64,000 nucleotides of DNA from assembly GCA_977006965.1 (NCBI GenBank), contig OZ345355.1, positions 1,364,001 through 1,428,000 on the forward strand, given 5' to 3'. The DNA is from Phymatolithon calcareum (lineage: Eukaryota > Rhodophyta > Florideophyceae > Hapalidiales). The notes under the pieces are model-generated. The model saw nothing but the letters and a program-made list of their open reading frames with translations, searched no databases and was not told the origin of the DNA. How positions within the stretch are numbered: the first letter of the stretch is position 1; the number at the start of each line of letters is the position of its first letter. This document shows positions 43,136 to 53,694 of the stretch, piece after piece. Made by a program: the position numbers and the translations under genes.

Positions 43136-43774
43136 GAGCTGGTGCCACCAGCTCGTCAGCGCAACCTCATTTGTTTCATCCACCCGCCCGTTACCCACTA
43201 GAGTAGATATTTAACGTAGGCTATTGCACGGGATCTGCCACTGTTGGATGCAGTAGCTCCAGTCTGGAGGACTGGGGAACCACTCGCTTGTGTGTGCTCA
43301 GCCCGGTGGGCATTCCCATAGCAAGGTAGCGTGAAAGCAACCTCTACAATAAACACGCTAGGGGTGAGTTCTGACAAAGTTCTGGGCAAGCAGCTCACTC
43401 AAACAAAAGTAAAGTGTATTGACTTTTTGGCCAGCTTGAAAGTGTGTCCTCGTGTATCTTCATTCTCAAGAATTTCGCTTTTCGCTCGCTTCGTGTTCCA
43501 TATCGTTTCTCGATCATCTGCCGATGTTGTAGCTATATCGAGTACTGTTTGCAGGAATTTCTGACTCTTCGCCGGCATGTGTACGTCGTCTGCAGATAAA
43601 CTGCCGGTACCTCTACCATTTCTGCCGGCATTCCCCACAAATATGTTTGTACAACGTACGGCCCAGGGGGATCCTTTGGGACTCCTCTATCCACCAAGAA
43701 CCAGGACTTCGTTGGATCTACATTTATAAATATCCAATACTGAGTGAGAAATGCTTTTGTCATGCACAAGAAGG

Positions 43775-43801
43775 ACTAAGGCAGCGGGTCGCTGCCTTAG
43801 T
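43775..43801. repeat. Hairpin with 12-bp arms
   Basis: ACTAAGGCAGCG, a 3-nt loop, and the exact complement. Confidence 0.85.
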
Positions 43802-45470
43802 TGTCTTCGGCGTACCTTGTCATACGCCGTGTTTTCCTCTAGAACTTCGGCGCAACGTTGCCTCTTTTTCTGGAGTGCAATCGCTGATGATGATGATGAT
43901 TGCTTTAATCCCTTAAGAGGTTAGCACGTTTGGAAGGCTTCATTTTATTCCACTTTCTGAGGTCGGAAGCCTTTATCATGCCGATTCGATATCTTGGTTT
44001 GGAATATCGCCAGAAAAGAGGAGCATATGTTCTGGGTGCGCATTGTATCATTATTAGTGCTATCGCTCGTAATATCGCCGTTTCCGTGCTTTCTTCTCGT
44101 CGGAATCCAATTTTAATGCCATGAACTGAATGATTTTCCGCATGAGTACGTCAATAGCCTTATCGCTGATTCTTCGGGCATGCGTGGACAGCGAGAATGA
44201 GCAGTGGTCAGGTTAAATCTAAATTTAGGCTTTCTCCCTCCACTCCACTGTGAGAGTTGCGGAAAGGTTCACTGGGGCAAGGTTCATGACTCTAGAACCC
44301 TGGCATCTTATAACCATGTCGCTAGCAGAGAATGTGGAAGGCATCACAAGAAAAATGGAGAAACCTGAGCAGTGTAGCAGAACCTGACCGAAGCAAGCTG
44401 AATGGATCTCCCCTATAGTCGACTAGATATGCTCAAGTGTGTTTCCTTGTGTAGCGTAAACAAAGATATTTTGAAAAATATCTTGGCCAGAGTTTGGCTA
44501 ACTCTGTTCAATGGCTGCAAGCAGCAAAAAATTCATTGTTCAGGCGTTGTCAGGAGAACTGCCATGGAGTCGAAGGATTGGATGGTCTAGCTCTGCCAAA
44601 GAGAATGTCAGCAGCTGCCTTAATGACCGCTCCCTTCGTTAGGAATACAGCGTTTACATCCTAAATTTAACAAAAAATAGTAATACTTCGGTCGTGTTTC
44701 GATGCCAGAAATCAATACATCAGTATTAGCAAAGTATCAAGATATCAACAACGTCTTGGATATATAACGTTATGATATGTGAGACAATTTGCGTTCCGTG
44801 TTTGCTATCAAGAACGCATATGATACGATCAGATTTATATCTTTTCACACCGCTGTAACTTTACAGTACATGTGCACATTTCAGACCTTGAAATTCTGTG
44901 TGATATTTATGGTTTATTATTATGATAGGACACGCTAAATATGAAATCTATGCTCTCGCATCTGAGCTCTATCAATATTTATATGAATTCATATTCCGCT
45001 CCCTGTTGAAGACATCTATCATAGTATTGCGCCAATGAATTCGAAGCAACGCATACTGCCCTGCTGGCCGCGGCCAGTATGAACGAGATGACAGCGCGTC
45101 AAATATCCAGATTTTCTCGCTTACAGTAAAAATCTCCCGCTTCGTGCCATTAGTCCTGCTCCGTCAGCATCCAATTGGAGGCATCAACAGCACGGGGAAT
45201 CCGCCATCATTGATTCTTCCACCTCTGTGCACCACAGGAGAACCCGCGTTTTGACGTGCACAAGTCCTGTTGATGTGGACACGTACCACGCCAATTAGCA
45301 CATCCCACGTCAACATCCTACACTTGGACTGGACTGTGCAGAAAAATCTCACCTGTCTCATCAGACTTTCTCATGCCCTCAAAAGTTCAGATGGTATATT
45401 CGGCAGCACTCAACAACAGTAAACCGGTACCCAGCACAGCACAGTCAAGAACAAGTTATCCACCTTCACA

Positions 45471-45813
45471 ATGGTACGTTCGCGTCCCCAATAGTCTGTG
45501 CACGAGAGCAGCGCGCGCACAGCTTCTAATCCCCAATCCTTCTGCACATTAACGCCACTGTTTTCTTCGATGCAGGCCATGCCGACAACTCCTCCTCCAG
45601 CGGTATGTTGATTCGTCCTTTCTCACGCCACGACCATATCCGGTGCACGCATTTTTCTCATACGGTTTCCACCTTGTGTTGCAGGCCTTCATGGAAAACA
45701 TCGCCCCAGTCGTTGCCGACGGTGATCGCGACGGCGACCGTGGCAAGGGCGGTTGTCTCGGCTGCCTTGCCGCTCTGTGTGCGTGCTGCATCTGCTTGGA
45801 CTGTCTTTTTTAG
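45471..45813 (+). CDS. Small CYSTM-like cysteine-rich tail-anchored protein, three exons
   Basis: Exon 1 is only the ATG (45471-45473), followed by a GTACGT donor. Exon 2 (45576-45602, nine codons) is a micro-exon rich in Thr and Pro. Exon 3 (45685-45813) ends in TAG. The introns are 102 bp (ends GATGCAG) and 82 bp (GTATGT...GTTGCAG), both phase 0. The 52-aa product has an acidic/basic hydrophilic half and ends in a Cys-rich hydrophobic tail, GGCLGCLAALCACCICLDCLF in short pieces (CLGCL, CACCIC, LDCLF). This is the CYSTM module, a single membrane-embedded cysteine helix in small eukaryotic stress proteins. The splice model is read from the sequence, the family from the tail alone. Confidence 0.65.
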
Positions 45814-48800
45814 CTGCTGCAATATGCTGCTCGGTGCAAATGTGAAATAAACGATGTTTCCTCGCTCTTGTTCTGTCGGGCAAAGTTGCAGAGTACATGA
45901 GCCTGTAACTCCTGTGTAGGAAATGCCGACGACATACTGTGTTCCTTGGATGCTAAGTGCAAGGGGAGAGGCAACCTAGGCATTTGATATACCCGTAAGT
46001 CAGACAACTACCACCTGCAGTACGCGCAAATTCGATTGACTTTGTCCCGTTTTGAGGTTCACACGTAGCACGCTGGTCCACGTCGGTTCTCTCCTCAGCG
46101 TCATCTCTGAGATACGCATCGTTGCGCCTTCGCTGCCTCGCGCCGTGCTGCGGTCATGCGTGCCTTCGATACGGCAGCGGTGTTGCAGTCGGTACGCTCG
46201 CATGAGGCAGAAGACCTGACGGCCAAGTGTTATATTCATGTGGAGCGCGAAGATACGGCACGGTTAATCAACCCATCCTGAGTCCGCTGTTGGCAGCAAA
46301 CGAAGTAGAAACATGATGGGAACAGTAGGGACACCACAATGACGGGCGCTCTAGAAACGGAGCAGCACGTGTGTATGCGGCTTGGCGCAACTTTGCGCAC
46401 TATGGGGATTGAGCGGATTGGTGTGTCGGTGATGTTTTCCGAGGCATGGGTCTATGTTTTTCGAAGCTGTCACATGTGATCGTTGCAGTTCTGTATGGTG
46501 TTGCCCCTTTCCAGTTAGTTTTGAGTTATTTTTATAATTCAGGAATTGCAGTATTCAGCAAACGTGATGTACAGGACATGTACACCAGTTTTCAGAACCG
46601 CTCGTGCGGAGAAAGAGACTGAGAAGCACGAAGTCAATTCCAACGAAAGTAAACTGAAGCGGACCAAACTGATGGCGCTCTTCTTTCGGGCGGAGTACTG
46701 CAGCAGCGCAACATGAACTGGATCCCTTCGAGTTTCGTTCTCATCGCGCGGAAAGAAATAGTGACGTTGCTCAACAAAAAAGCCCTCTTGCACCTACGAC
46801 GACCACCATGATGACCATAAGCTGGCATAGAACCCTTATTTTTTGCAATCAAGATACCTCACAATAGCACGACGATGGTCCTCATAGATCGTGGAATACA
46901 TCCTAGAGGTCTTCGCGGTCACGTTCCCATCTTTCATTTGAATTCGCCGAGAAGCTGACAACATCGACGATTGGAATGTCGCTCATCATGTTCATGTTTC
47001 GAAACTTCACCAGATATCCAAACATTGGGAAACGACTTTTCGAAGCAGATACCATACGGACTCGGGTCATTAAATGACCTGAGTTTTTCGTGTCGATTCC
47101 TCCAACGAAACGTCGTCTCAGGCACTGGGATAATATATATTCTATACAGAAATTGTTAAGGCAGCCTTGCCCGTGTATTCGTAAGACAGTGAGGCATATA
47201 AAAAATAAACCTTACAAAAAAACTTGTGCCTCCAGCGCGATCAGGATGACTATTGAGTCAGTTTTTCGCCCTTGACGTGAACACTGTTGACGCAAAACAA
47301 TTATCGCACACTTTCTTCTGAGACTCAGTATATTCTCAAGTATCCAGGTATGGGCTACGGCAGTGATGGATGGAAAACCATAGAAAGATAAATGGATGTG
47401 AATTTACTGAAGCGCTCGATGTCCATTTAGGACCTGAACAAAGTGTCATAGCGATACGTTCGGTTGCACACTTCAACTTCGCGTCTTCATTTCTTGGGGC
47501 AGCTGTTTTAGATTGTGCTAGACCCGCTTCCCAGGCTTCAATATTCTCGATTTGAAAGCATTTGTTTGGTCTTGAGGGCGCAAAATTTAACAACTTCGGA
47601 GGAAAAGAGGTTCTTTTTAGCCATTTCGGTACTTTCAAAAAACTCAATTTGAGAATCGATAGATGGAAAATTTGGCTACGACTAAAGGGACTGCCAGAAG
47701 ATACAGGAAATAGAATCAAGACTGCTCAAGAGATCTGTCTGGGACGAATGGGATAAGCTATCCTAGAACCATGAGGGCTTCATTTTTCTTGGGAAGATTC
47801 CCACGGGAACCAGCGGTACGGAAAGAAGAGCTTGGACGTGTGGGAAGAAGCTACACGTCGAAGATGATCCCAGTTGTATTCTCGCCAGAGTGGACGTTCG
47901 AGTTAGAAAGGGAAGTATTCAAGGAGGTTTACATAATTCTGAACCTTGGGGAGTTGCCCGACGCCAATATCAGTAGGTATCCAGGCTCGCTGTAGCCTCC
48001 AGCTTGAAAGGTAATCACTATCAGAATCCATGTCAATACTTCCACAGATCCAATCGTTAAAAAACGATTACGGCAGGCTGTAGTTGCTGTCCTGTCTAGC
48101 TAGACAGAGCAGCAGCTACAGAGAAGTTTTCGAGGCATCATAAGCAGTTAATCTTGAGTCTTGGCCAATACTCGGTTGCTTACGTCGAAGTCGAACAATT
48201 CTCTGATTAGCCATCATGCTGTCGCGAAATTTCAGTTTCGTGCTTGTTGTTGAGACCGGCTGGAGTAACTCGCAATGAGCAACTTTTGAGCCGGTGTATT
48301 CTCGTCGAGGCCCAAGGTCAAAGACCTTACGAATCGAACTTCGATGGCTGTTTTCTTTCTTTCTTGCCGAACTCCATCAACGGATGAGTTAGCACAAGGA
48401 AATCATAATGTGGCCTAAGCTTGCGTGGTGCTCCAATTCCGTACCCTACAATTGCTATTCCCATCTAAATTGCAGAACTCCTGTATTGTTCGCCGTAGTC
48501 GACCCCCGGCAGCGAGGCGTCATTGTGTGTTCATTGCGCCACATTTTGCTGCTCGGTGATCAGTGCACCGAGCTCGTTTGACAGCTCATCCGATAGCATG
48601 TCGTAACCGCGCCTGGCACGTGGCACGGTACTCGCGTAAGTCCCTATTGATTAAGGGCGTTGACATCGTCTCTATAGACGCTCTGCCGGCAGCGGCATGC
48701 CGCTGGTATTTTTTGCGCGCAAGTGGTAAATTCGGTGAAGTAAGGAAGTGCACGTAAGAAATCGTAGGGCCGCCTTGCGAATCGCTAGCATACAGTATCG

Positions 48801-49617
48801 TGTAATTATAGGAAAGCGCTTGTGCTGCGGAGTCAATGGCTTCCTTTTGGTTCTGAATTTAACTTCGATGATTACCCAGCATTCATCATGTTTCCTCTCT
48901 CAAGTCTTGTCGATTGCCACCTCATCTCTTATATAGAATTTGCTACATATGTCTTTTGCTCCTATGATACCTGATCTTGAACTGGGAGAAGACTATCACC
49001 TTCTGGTAGTATGGTAGTACATGGATTCCGCCCTGTGCGGTGTCCCGCAACGCTCAAAGAAGCTGGGAGAGAAGACATAAGGAAATGAAGGAAGGCAGAG
49101 ACATGATTAGCTACCGTGATCGTCCGAAATGGTTTCCAACCCGGGCATCCCTTTGAAGGACGGCGAATGAAGATGGGCTGCGTAGCGATATGGATGTTAA
49201 GCTGGACCATGGTTTGTACCTTGTGCAGCTTGGACAGCTGTTGTGACATCAAGTACCACTCGTATCTGCAAAGGTCTACTAGAGCCGTAAGGATGCGGAG
49301 TTGTTCCATCAGCTTCGAGTAATCCCGCAGTAAAAGAAAGAAAAGAACTCAACTATCTTTTTCACCGTGAAAGCCAACAGCCACGGATGAGTGCAAGGTA
49401 CAGTACGTCGCGGAGTACTTCGCAGGCTATATGGGCGGGCATCCATTCTAAGTTTATCCCTCTCGAGGGACTGTAGCGGCAGTCCCCGCTTCAAATCGAA
49501 ATGTTTTTTCTGGAGCACCAGCGATTTGATTGATTCACGTAGGGGACTCAAGGAACCCAGCATGATGTATTCTGGGCAGTACGTCATGAATCTAGATGTT
49601 CAATTTTGTCTTTTTTA
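45814..49617. other. 3.8 kb without a recognised gene
   Basis: It holds a short R2 tail (47158-47225), a hairpin at 48080-48119, and several frames of 60-130 codons without family signal. The best of these is a 115-codon minus-strand frame with ATG at 49309 (to 48962). GC-rich patches at 45680-46260 could hide further small exons of the kind seen at 45471. Confidence 0.35.
48080..48119. repeat. 40-bp hairpin, 20-bp arms
   Basis: GTAGTTGCTGTCCTGTCTAG pairs with the following 20 bases with three mismatches and no loop (CTAG centre). Confidence 0.75.
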
Positions 49618-49712
49618 AAAAAGAAGAAGAAAGTTAGATTTTATTTTTAATTAAAAACGTTACCAACCTGTCTGCAGACGCATGGGGTAACTTTGCGCGT
49701 GCCAAGAGGCCA
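49618..49712 (+). repeat. Dispersed repeat R1 (copy d)
   Basis: GAAGAAGAAAGTTAGATTTT... TTACCAACCTGTCTGCAGACGCATGGGGTAAC. It lacks the CTACAAAAACCC portion and is therefore truncated. Confidence 0.6.
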
Positions 49713-49756
49713 TGAGTATGGTATCTCGTAAAGACTAGGATCAATAGCGCTTATGC

Positions 49757-49818
49757 AGCAGCTGAAAGGTTCGCTCAATTCACTAAATTTATTAAATGGA
49801 ACGAACCTTTCAGCTGCT
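49757..49818. repeat. Hairpin with perfect 17-bp arms
   Basis: AGCAGCTGAAAGGTTCG and its exact complement, 28-nt AT-rich loop. It lies ~90 bp beyond the 3' end of the membrane gene at 49911. Confidence 0.88.
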
Positions 49819-49910
49819 ACATTGGTCTACAATATTCAATATCAAAGCGTTTCGATATGGTATCTTGTGGTGAAAGTTACTCAGTAGATTTATTCATCTT
49901 GCTTCCTGTA

Positions 49911-51011
49911 TCAAGCCTGCTCTACATGCTCAGAGGGAGCTTCCTGCATCATATTGTGCTCCTCCATGAACGATATGCTAATATGACGCTCACCGCGAAC
50001 GACCACAGTTGAAGCTTGAAAAGAACGGTTCTGAGATATCATTTCTTCTCCGTCCATGAACTTAGGAATTAGAGAAGACAAGCTCTCCGCATCAGACCCC
50101 ACACCTTGGTCACGAATAACGCCAAAGAACATCAGAATCTTAAAAACGCCCCAAGAGACGAAGTAGACAAGAAAAGCGAGAGCTGGAGGCCCTATTTTTG
50201 TTCTCCCGTTCACAGAGATAACCATAAATCTCATAGATTCTCCAACAGGTTCCCAAAGCAAGGATGGAATGGCATATTCATTGATGTAGAAAAACGCGTC
50301 CACTCTCTTCTCATTTCTGTTCTTCGTGAGATTAATTGCTCGACTGATGATGTCTAGATTACCTTCCATAAAACAGATGTGCACCCCGTCAATTACTTCC
50401 GAAAATATTGTGTCGTTTCGCTTACATCGTCCATCTGCCACACTTGCAAATTGATATATAAATGAAGGCTCGTTTTTCAAGGGTAATGTTTCTCCAAATG
50501 TACTACCCTCGCATGAAAAGAGTGAGCCGTTGATAACTCGAGAATAGACCGAGTTCTCGAGATCCAGGTCTGAAATATTGGTAAACATAATCGGTGCCCG
50601 AAACTGTACCGAAAAGTTTACGAACTCTTTCCGGCACATTGCCGCGGCAAGTGTGACAGGAAAAGGAGAAGCCTTGGAGATATTTCGGTTGGGTCCGTAT
50701 ATCACAGCTTGGCCCGCGCGAACGGCGTCCACTGTTGTCACTCCGACGGAGTACTCGATGAACAGGAACATTGCTTGTGTCAAAATGACTAGAAGAACAG
50801 TCCATGGACCAGGATTGAAACCACCAGAAAAGACACGGAAACGTGAGCAGAAGGTGAGGCTCTTCCTCATGTGTCTTTTTGCCAGCCGGTTGTAAGTATC
50901 TCGACGATCTGCGATTCGCAGATAGCTAGCGACCAAAGAGAAGTTCAGGACGCATTCCAAGATATATTTGAGCACGTTCACGGCCGACACAGAGAGCTCG
51001 AAAAGTATCAT
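49911..51011 (-). CDS. Three-pass membrane protein, distant member of the Cys-rich family
   Basis: 366 aa, single exon, ATG at 51011. Hydrophobic segments lie near residues 9-30, 70-92 (WTVLLVILTQAMFLFIEYSV) and 282-301 (PALAFLVYFVSWGVFKILMF). The ~190-residue region between the last two carries six N-x-S/T sites (NIS, NFS, NIS, NGS, NDT, NLT) and fewer cysteines than members 1-3. The cytosolic tail is long, acidic then Ser-rich. Size and topology match the other three genes, but sequence similarity is too low to claim common descent from reading alone. The function is unknown; a cell-surface protein is inferred. Confidence 0.8.
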   Translation of the reverse strand: MILFELSVSAVNVLKYILECVLNFSLVASYLRIADRRDTYNRLAKRHMRKSLTFCSRFRVFSGGFNPGPWTVLLVILTQAMFLFIEYSVGVTTVDAVRAGQAVIYGPNRNISKASPFPVTLAAAMCRKEFVNFSVQFRAPIMFTNISDLDLENSVYSRVINGSLFSCEGSTFGETLPLKNEPSFIYQFASVADGRCKRNDTIFSEVIDGVHICFMEGNLDIISRAINLTKNRNEKRVDAFFYINEYAIPSLLWEPVGESMRFMVISVNGRTKIGPPALAFLVYFVSWGVFKILMFFGVIRDQGVGSDAESLSSLIPKFMDGEEMISQNRSFQASTVVVRGERHISISFMEEHNMMQEAPSEHVEQA

Positions 51012-51318
51012 TTTTGATGTACTGCCGCCAGTTCTGTCGACGACTTTGTTTGCGGAAGGATGAAGGGAAGAGACTGATGTTCTCTACTATTAGTCAGGTT
51101 CAAGTAAGTCTTCAAATAATGGGCCACTTGACGAACTTGCAAAAATTGAATTAAATTTTATTGGTTCGTCAGGGGGCAGGCACTGTATTCTATAAAACAA
51201 ATCTAGAACAATGAACAACTGTATTGTCTCTCTGTAGAGAGACAAGAATGAAGAAAGGACGAAATAAGAAGAAGATAACTGCAGTTGAGAAAGAGAGGAG
51301 AGTTTAATTTAGAAGTAC
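51012..51318. other. Upstream flank, no gene
   Basis: No supported frame. A small TCTCTCTGTAGAGAGA symmetry lies at about 51228-51243. Confidence 0.4.
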
Positions 51319-51391
51319 GTAGTAGTCCCCTGATAAAGTGGTTGAATTGACTCGGGGGGAGGTCCGGGGTTCGAGTCCCGATTGTGCGACA
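51319..51391 (+). ncRNA. tRNA-like Pol III sequence, probably a SINE head or tRNA relic
   Basis: GGTTCGAGTCC is an exact B box (T-arm core), and TGATAAAGTGG upstream is one base from an A box. They are spaced for a tRNA, and the 3' end GTGCGACA could be an acceptor strand. The 5' side pairs poorly with it, the T stem has mismatches and no anticodon arm is evident. A working tRNA is therefore unlikely. Confidence 0.35.
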
Positions 51392-51886
51392 TGGAGGTCC
51401 AGCCGATGTGCAGCGCACATGTAAAAAAAGCGATGGACAAAACTAATGATGCTGGAAAACGACATGCAAGAGGAGATGATGGTGTGATGATGGAGGCGAT
51501 GTGCTGTAGTCTTCCCTGGACGGGTTACAGCGCAATGCGAAGCTGCTCTGGTGTCGGCGTGCGCGGGCGGTGAGGGCTTCTAAAATAAAAACCTACAATT
51601 TCCTCCTGTACAAATTGAAGAGTTCCTGTAAGGAAAGGAGTCCAACGTTTCTGCCCGCCCACTTGGCCTCGCGATACGTGGAACTACACCGGTTGATGCG
51701 GGTGACATCGCCCAGTATGGGCGAGTGGAAGAATACTTTAAATTGGCTATGCCTTTGAGTGGGCATTAGAGCATCCCCATCGGTGGTAGAATGAAAATGG
51801 AGTATGAGCAATTACATTCCGATCAACCCCACCGGTTGTTTTCCGAGGATGGAAACATGCGATTTAGATTCCATTCACGGCGCACA
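51392..51886. other. No gene recognised
   Basis: A possible body of the tRNA-like repeat, then unique sequence up to the transposon end at 51887. The word AGGATGGAAA near 51846 reappears just outside the right end at 59627. Confidence 0.35.
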
Positions 51887-52018
51887 GGGAGCTACGGGAA
51901 ATGACACTTTTTTGGATTTTGGCTATTTTGGGCCCTATTTCGTAAAGTATGAGTTTCATAATTGAACACGTGAGGCGCTGCAAAGTAAGCGCAAATTTAT
52001 TAGAGCAAAATGCTTATC

Positions 52019-52952
52019 TTACCCTGTGGTGAACTGCAGTGTATCCTCCTTGTCCACAAGATAGTCACTATCAGGAGCATCTAGAGTAACATATAAGACT
52101 CGGTCCGTTATGTTTTTGAAATCAAGGTACTTCTTGTTCTTCTTTGCGGTGCGAACCTCCCTCTTGACAAAGAAAGGAAGACATATCTTGTACGAAGAAG
52201 AGATGCGCTCCAAGGTATTAGCGCGCAATCGGCGTAGGAATGGACGGAACGAAAGCAGACGAGCGTGATTGCGCAGAAACGTAGCATCAGTTTTCAGCTC
52301 GTTGCTGTGTATCACAAACAGGTTCGTCATAGACACTGGCCAGTACACCGTTATCTCGAGGAACATTCCGTTTTCCACGACATTCAGCTTGTGATCATCA
52401 GGGGTGTGCATGGTGCCTGACGGTATCAAGATTGCAACAGTGACGCGTCTGTTCTCCTCTTCATTTTCCCACTGGCCCATCGCAAAAATGGGCTTGAAAA
52501 AATGAGGGTCATCAACAGTCCCTTCATCACCGTAACCTAGCTCTTCTTCGAAGTCTCCATCGCTCACATCCACGTCCGCATCCGCATCAACCATGCGGGG
52601 CCTCTTCGTATCCGATGTGGTCATTCGGTTCAAGCCGACCTCGTGCTCATCGGGCATCGGCGCGGTCTCCTTTGTCGCCGGCTGCAGCAGTTTCAGAATG
52701 TAAACATGTAGAGAAAAAGCGGGGACAGTGAACGGGAAACTTACCTCCACGTTTGTGCACAACGCCGAATTCCTTGCCGAAGGTGCACAGTTTCGCCCGA
52801 AATGTTGAGCTGTTAAGCTTTTCAAAGCTCCTGCGCATCGTCGGGACATCCTTTTGGTCCTTGTTGCGCGTGCGACCGGTCTTGACGAGATCTTTGAGAT
52901 ATTCATAAAGCCGTTTCTGCTCTTGCAGCTCAGATCCCCTGGCATGCGGCAT
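52019..52952 (-). pseudogene. Element A partner protein (ORF2), probably frameshifted
   Basis: Exon 1 is 52952-52745 and encodes a helical N-terminus with KLNSSTFRAKL. A 63-bp GTAAGT...CTGCAG intron follows (52744-52682), then exon 2 from 52681 to a TAA at 52019. The exon-exon phase is wrong by one base: the joined frame hits TGA after about ten codons, whereas the long exon 2 frame is open. A one-base lesion near the junction is the simplest explanation; alternatively translation starts inside exon 2 (MPDEHEVGL). Exon 2 has an acidic stretch (DADADVDVSDGDFEEELG), then FFKPIF, ILIPSG, ITVYWP and a basic region. It is homologous to 53695-54601. I do not know the fold. Confidence 0.6.
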
Positions 52953-53153
52953 TGTGCTAAGAGCGGTGTTTTTTGAGAGAAAAGGATGAGAGTGCCGAAG
53001 CGGTCTGGGTGTGGCAACAGAAGAGGAACAGAAATGCGAGTATTTATTACGTCATGAGAGTAGCCCTCTGGGCGGGCTCTAATTCTGCTCGGAGAGCTTT
53101 GCTCCTTCGCGCCAAATAGATTTTGCATGCAAACGAGTCAAATGAGCTTTACG

Positions 53154-53190
53154 ATACTGAAGATATTGTTAGTAACAATATCTTCAGTAT
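53154..53190. repeat. 37-bp perfect palindrome
   Basis: ATACTGAAGATATTGTTA, one G, and the exact complement. Confidence 0.92.
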
Positions 53191-53214
53191 CCATTAGAGA
53201 AAAATAGATCATAT

Positions 53215-53572
53215 CAGGGGAATGTTATGGGGGGGGAGTAACACGGATTTTTTTTGTTTCAAAACTTGTCTGCAAAAGCATGACATTGATGTGCCGGCAA
53301 AAATTATGAGTTCAGGCTGTATCAATAATAACTCTTGTTTACAGAATATTTCTATTGTTTTTCACCACAAAATCGAATACTGCAACGAGAGCGACCGCTA
53401 CATTGGCAACTCCCAATGTTCCGGGAACGAGGGCCATATTTTTAGCTTTCATTCTCCTTTTTATGAAGCAATTAATCTCTGCAAAATTATATCAAACACA
53501 CACTATAGACGCAAATCCAAAAAATCGGTATGATAAGGGGTTCGTGTTACTCCCCCCCATAACACTCCCCTG
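53215..53572. mobile_element. 358-bp hAT-like MITE with 7-bp target duplication
   Basis: It starts CAGGGGAATGTTATGGGG and ends with the complement of CAGGGGAGTGTTATGGGG; the inverted repeats extend ~31 bp to GAGTAACACG with few differences. ATCATAT flanks both sides (53208-53214 and 53573-53579). CAGGG ends with a 7-8 bp duplication point to the hAT superfamily. The interior is AT-rich and non-coding. The insertion lies inside element A, just left of element B. Confidence 0.88.
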
Positions 53573-53694
53573 ATCATATTGACCCATTTTTTGCCTGGGG
53601 GATGCGGGAAATAACGAAAGAGCTTAAAATGTGTGAAAATGTGTGATTGAGGCTGTTTAGGCTCTTTATTCGGTATTCTGCCAAGACCAAACCA

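Larger units (their letters stand above)
42532..45470. other. 2.9 kb without a recognised gene
   Basis: Palindromes lie at 43087-43135, 43136-43154 (GAGCTGGTGCCACCAGCTC) and 43775-43801. A minus-strand stretch (43399-43769) reads coding-like in two shifted frames (IFINVDPTKSWFLVDRGVPK and SLSADDVHMPAKSQKFLQTV), perhaps a transposon relic. A GATGATGATGATGAT run lies at about 43868. The rest is featureless to me. Confidence 0.4.

Noticed and set aside
52682-53128. Upstream extension of the ORF2-A exon 2 frame to an ATG at 53128
   Set aside because: The extension runs through the intron and opposite the homologous exon 1 frame; homology to ORF2-B favours the spliced model.
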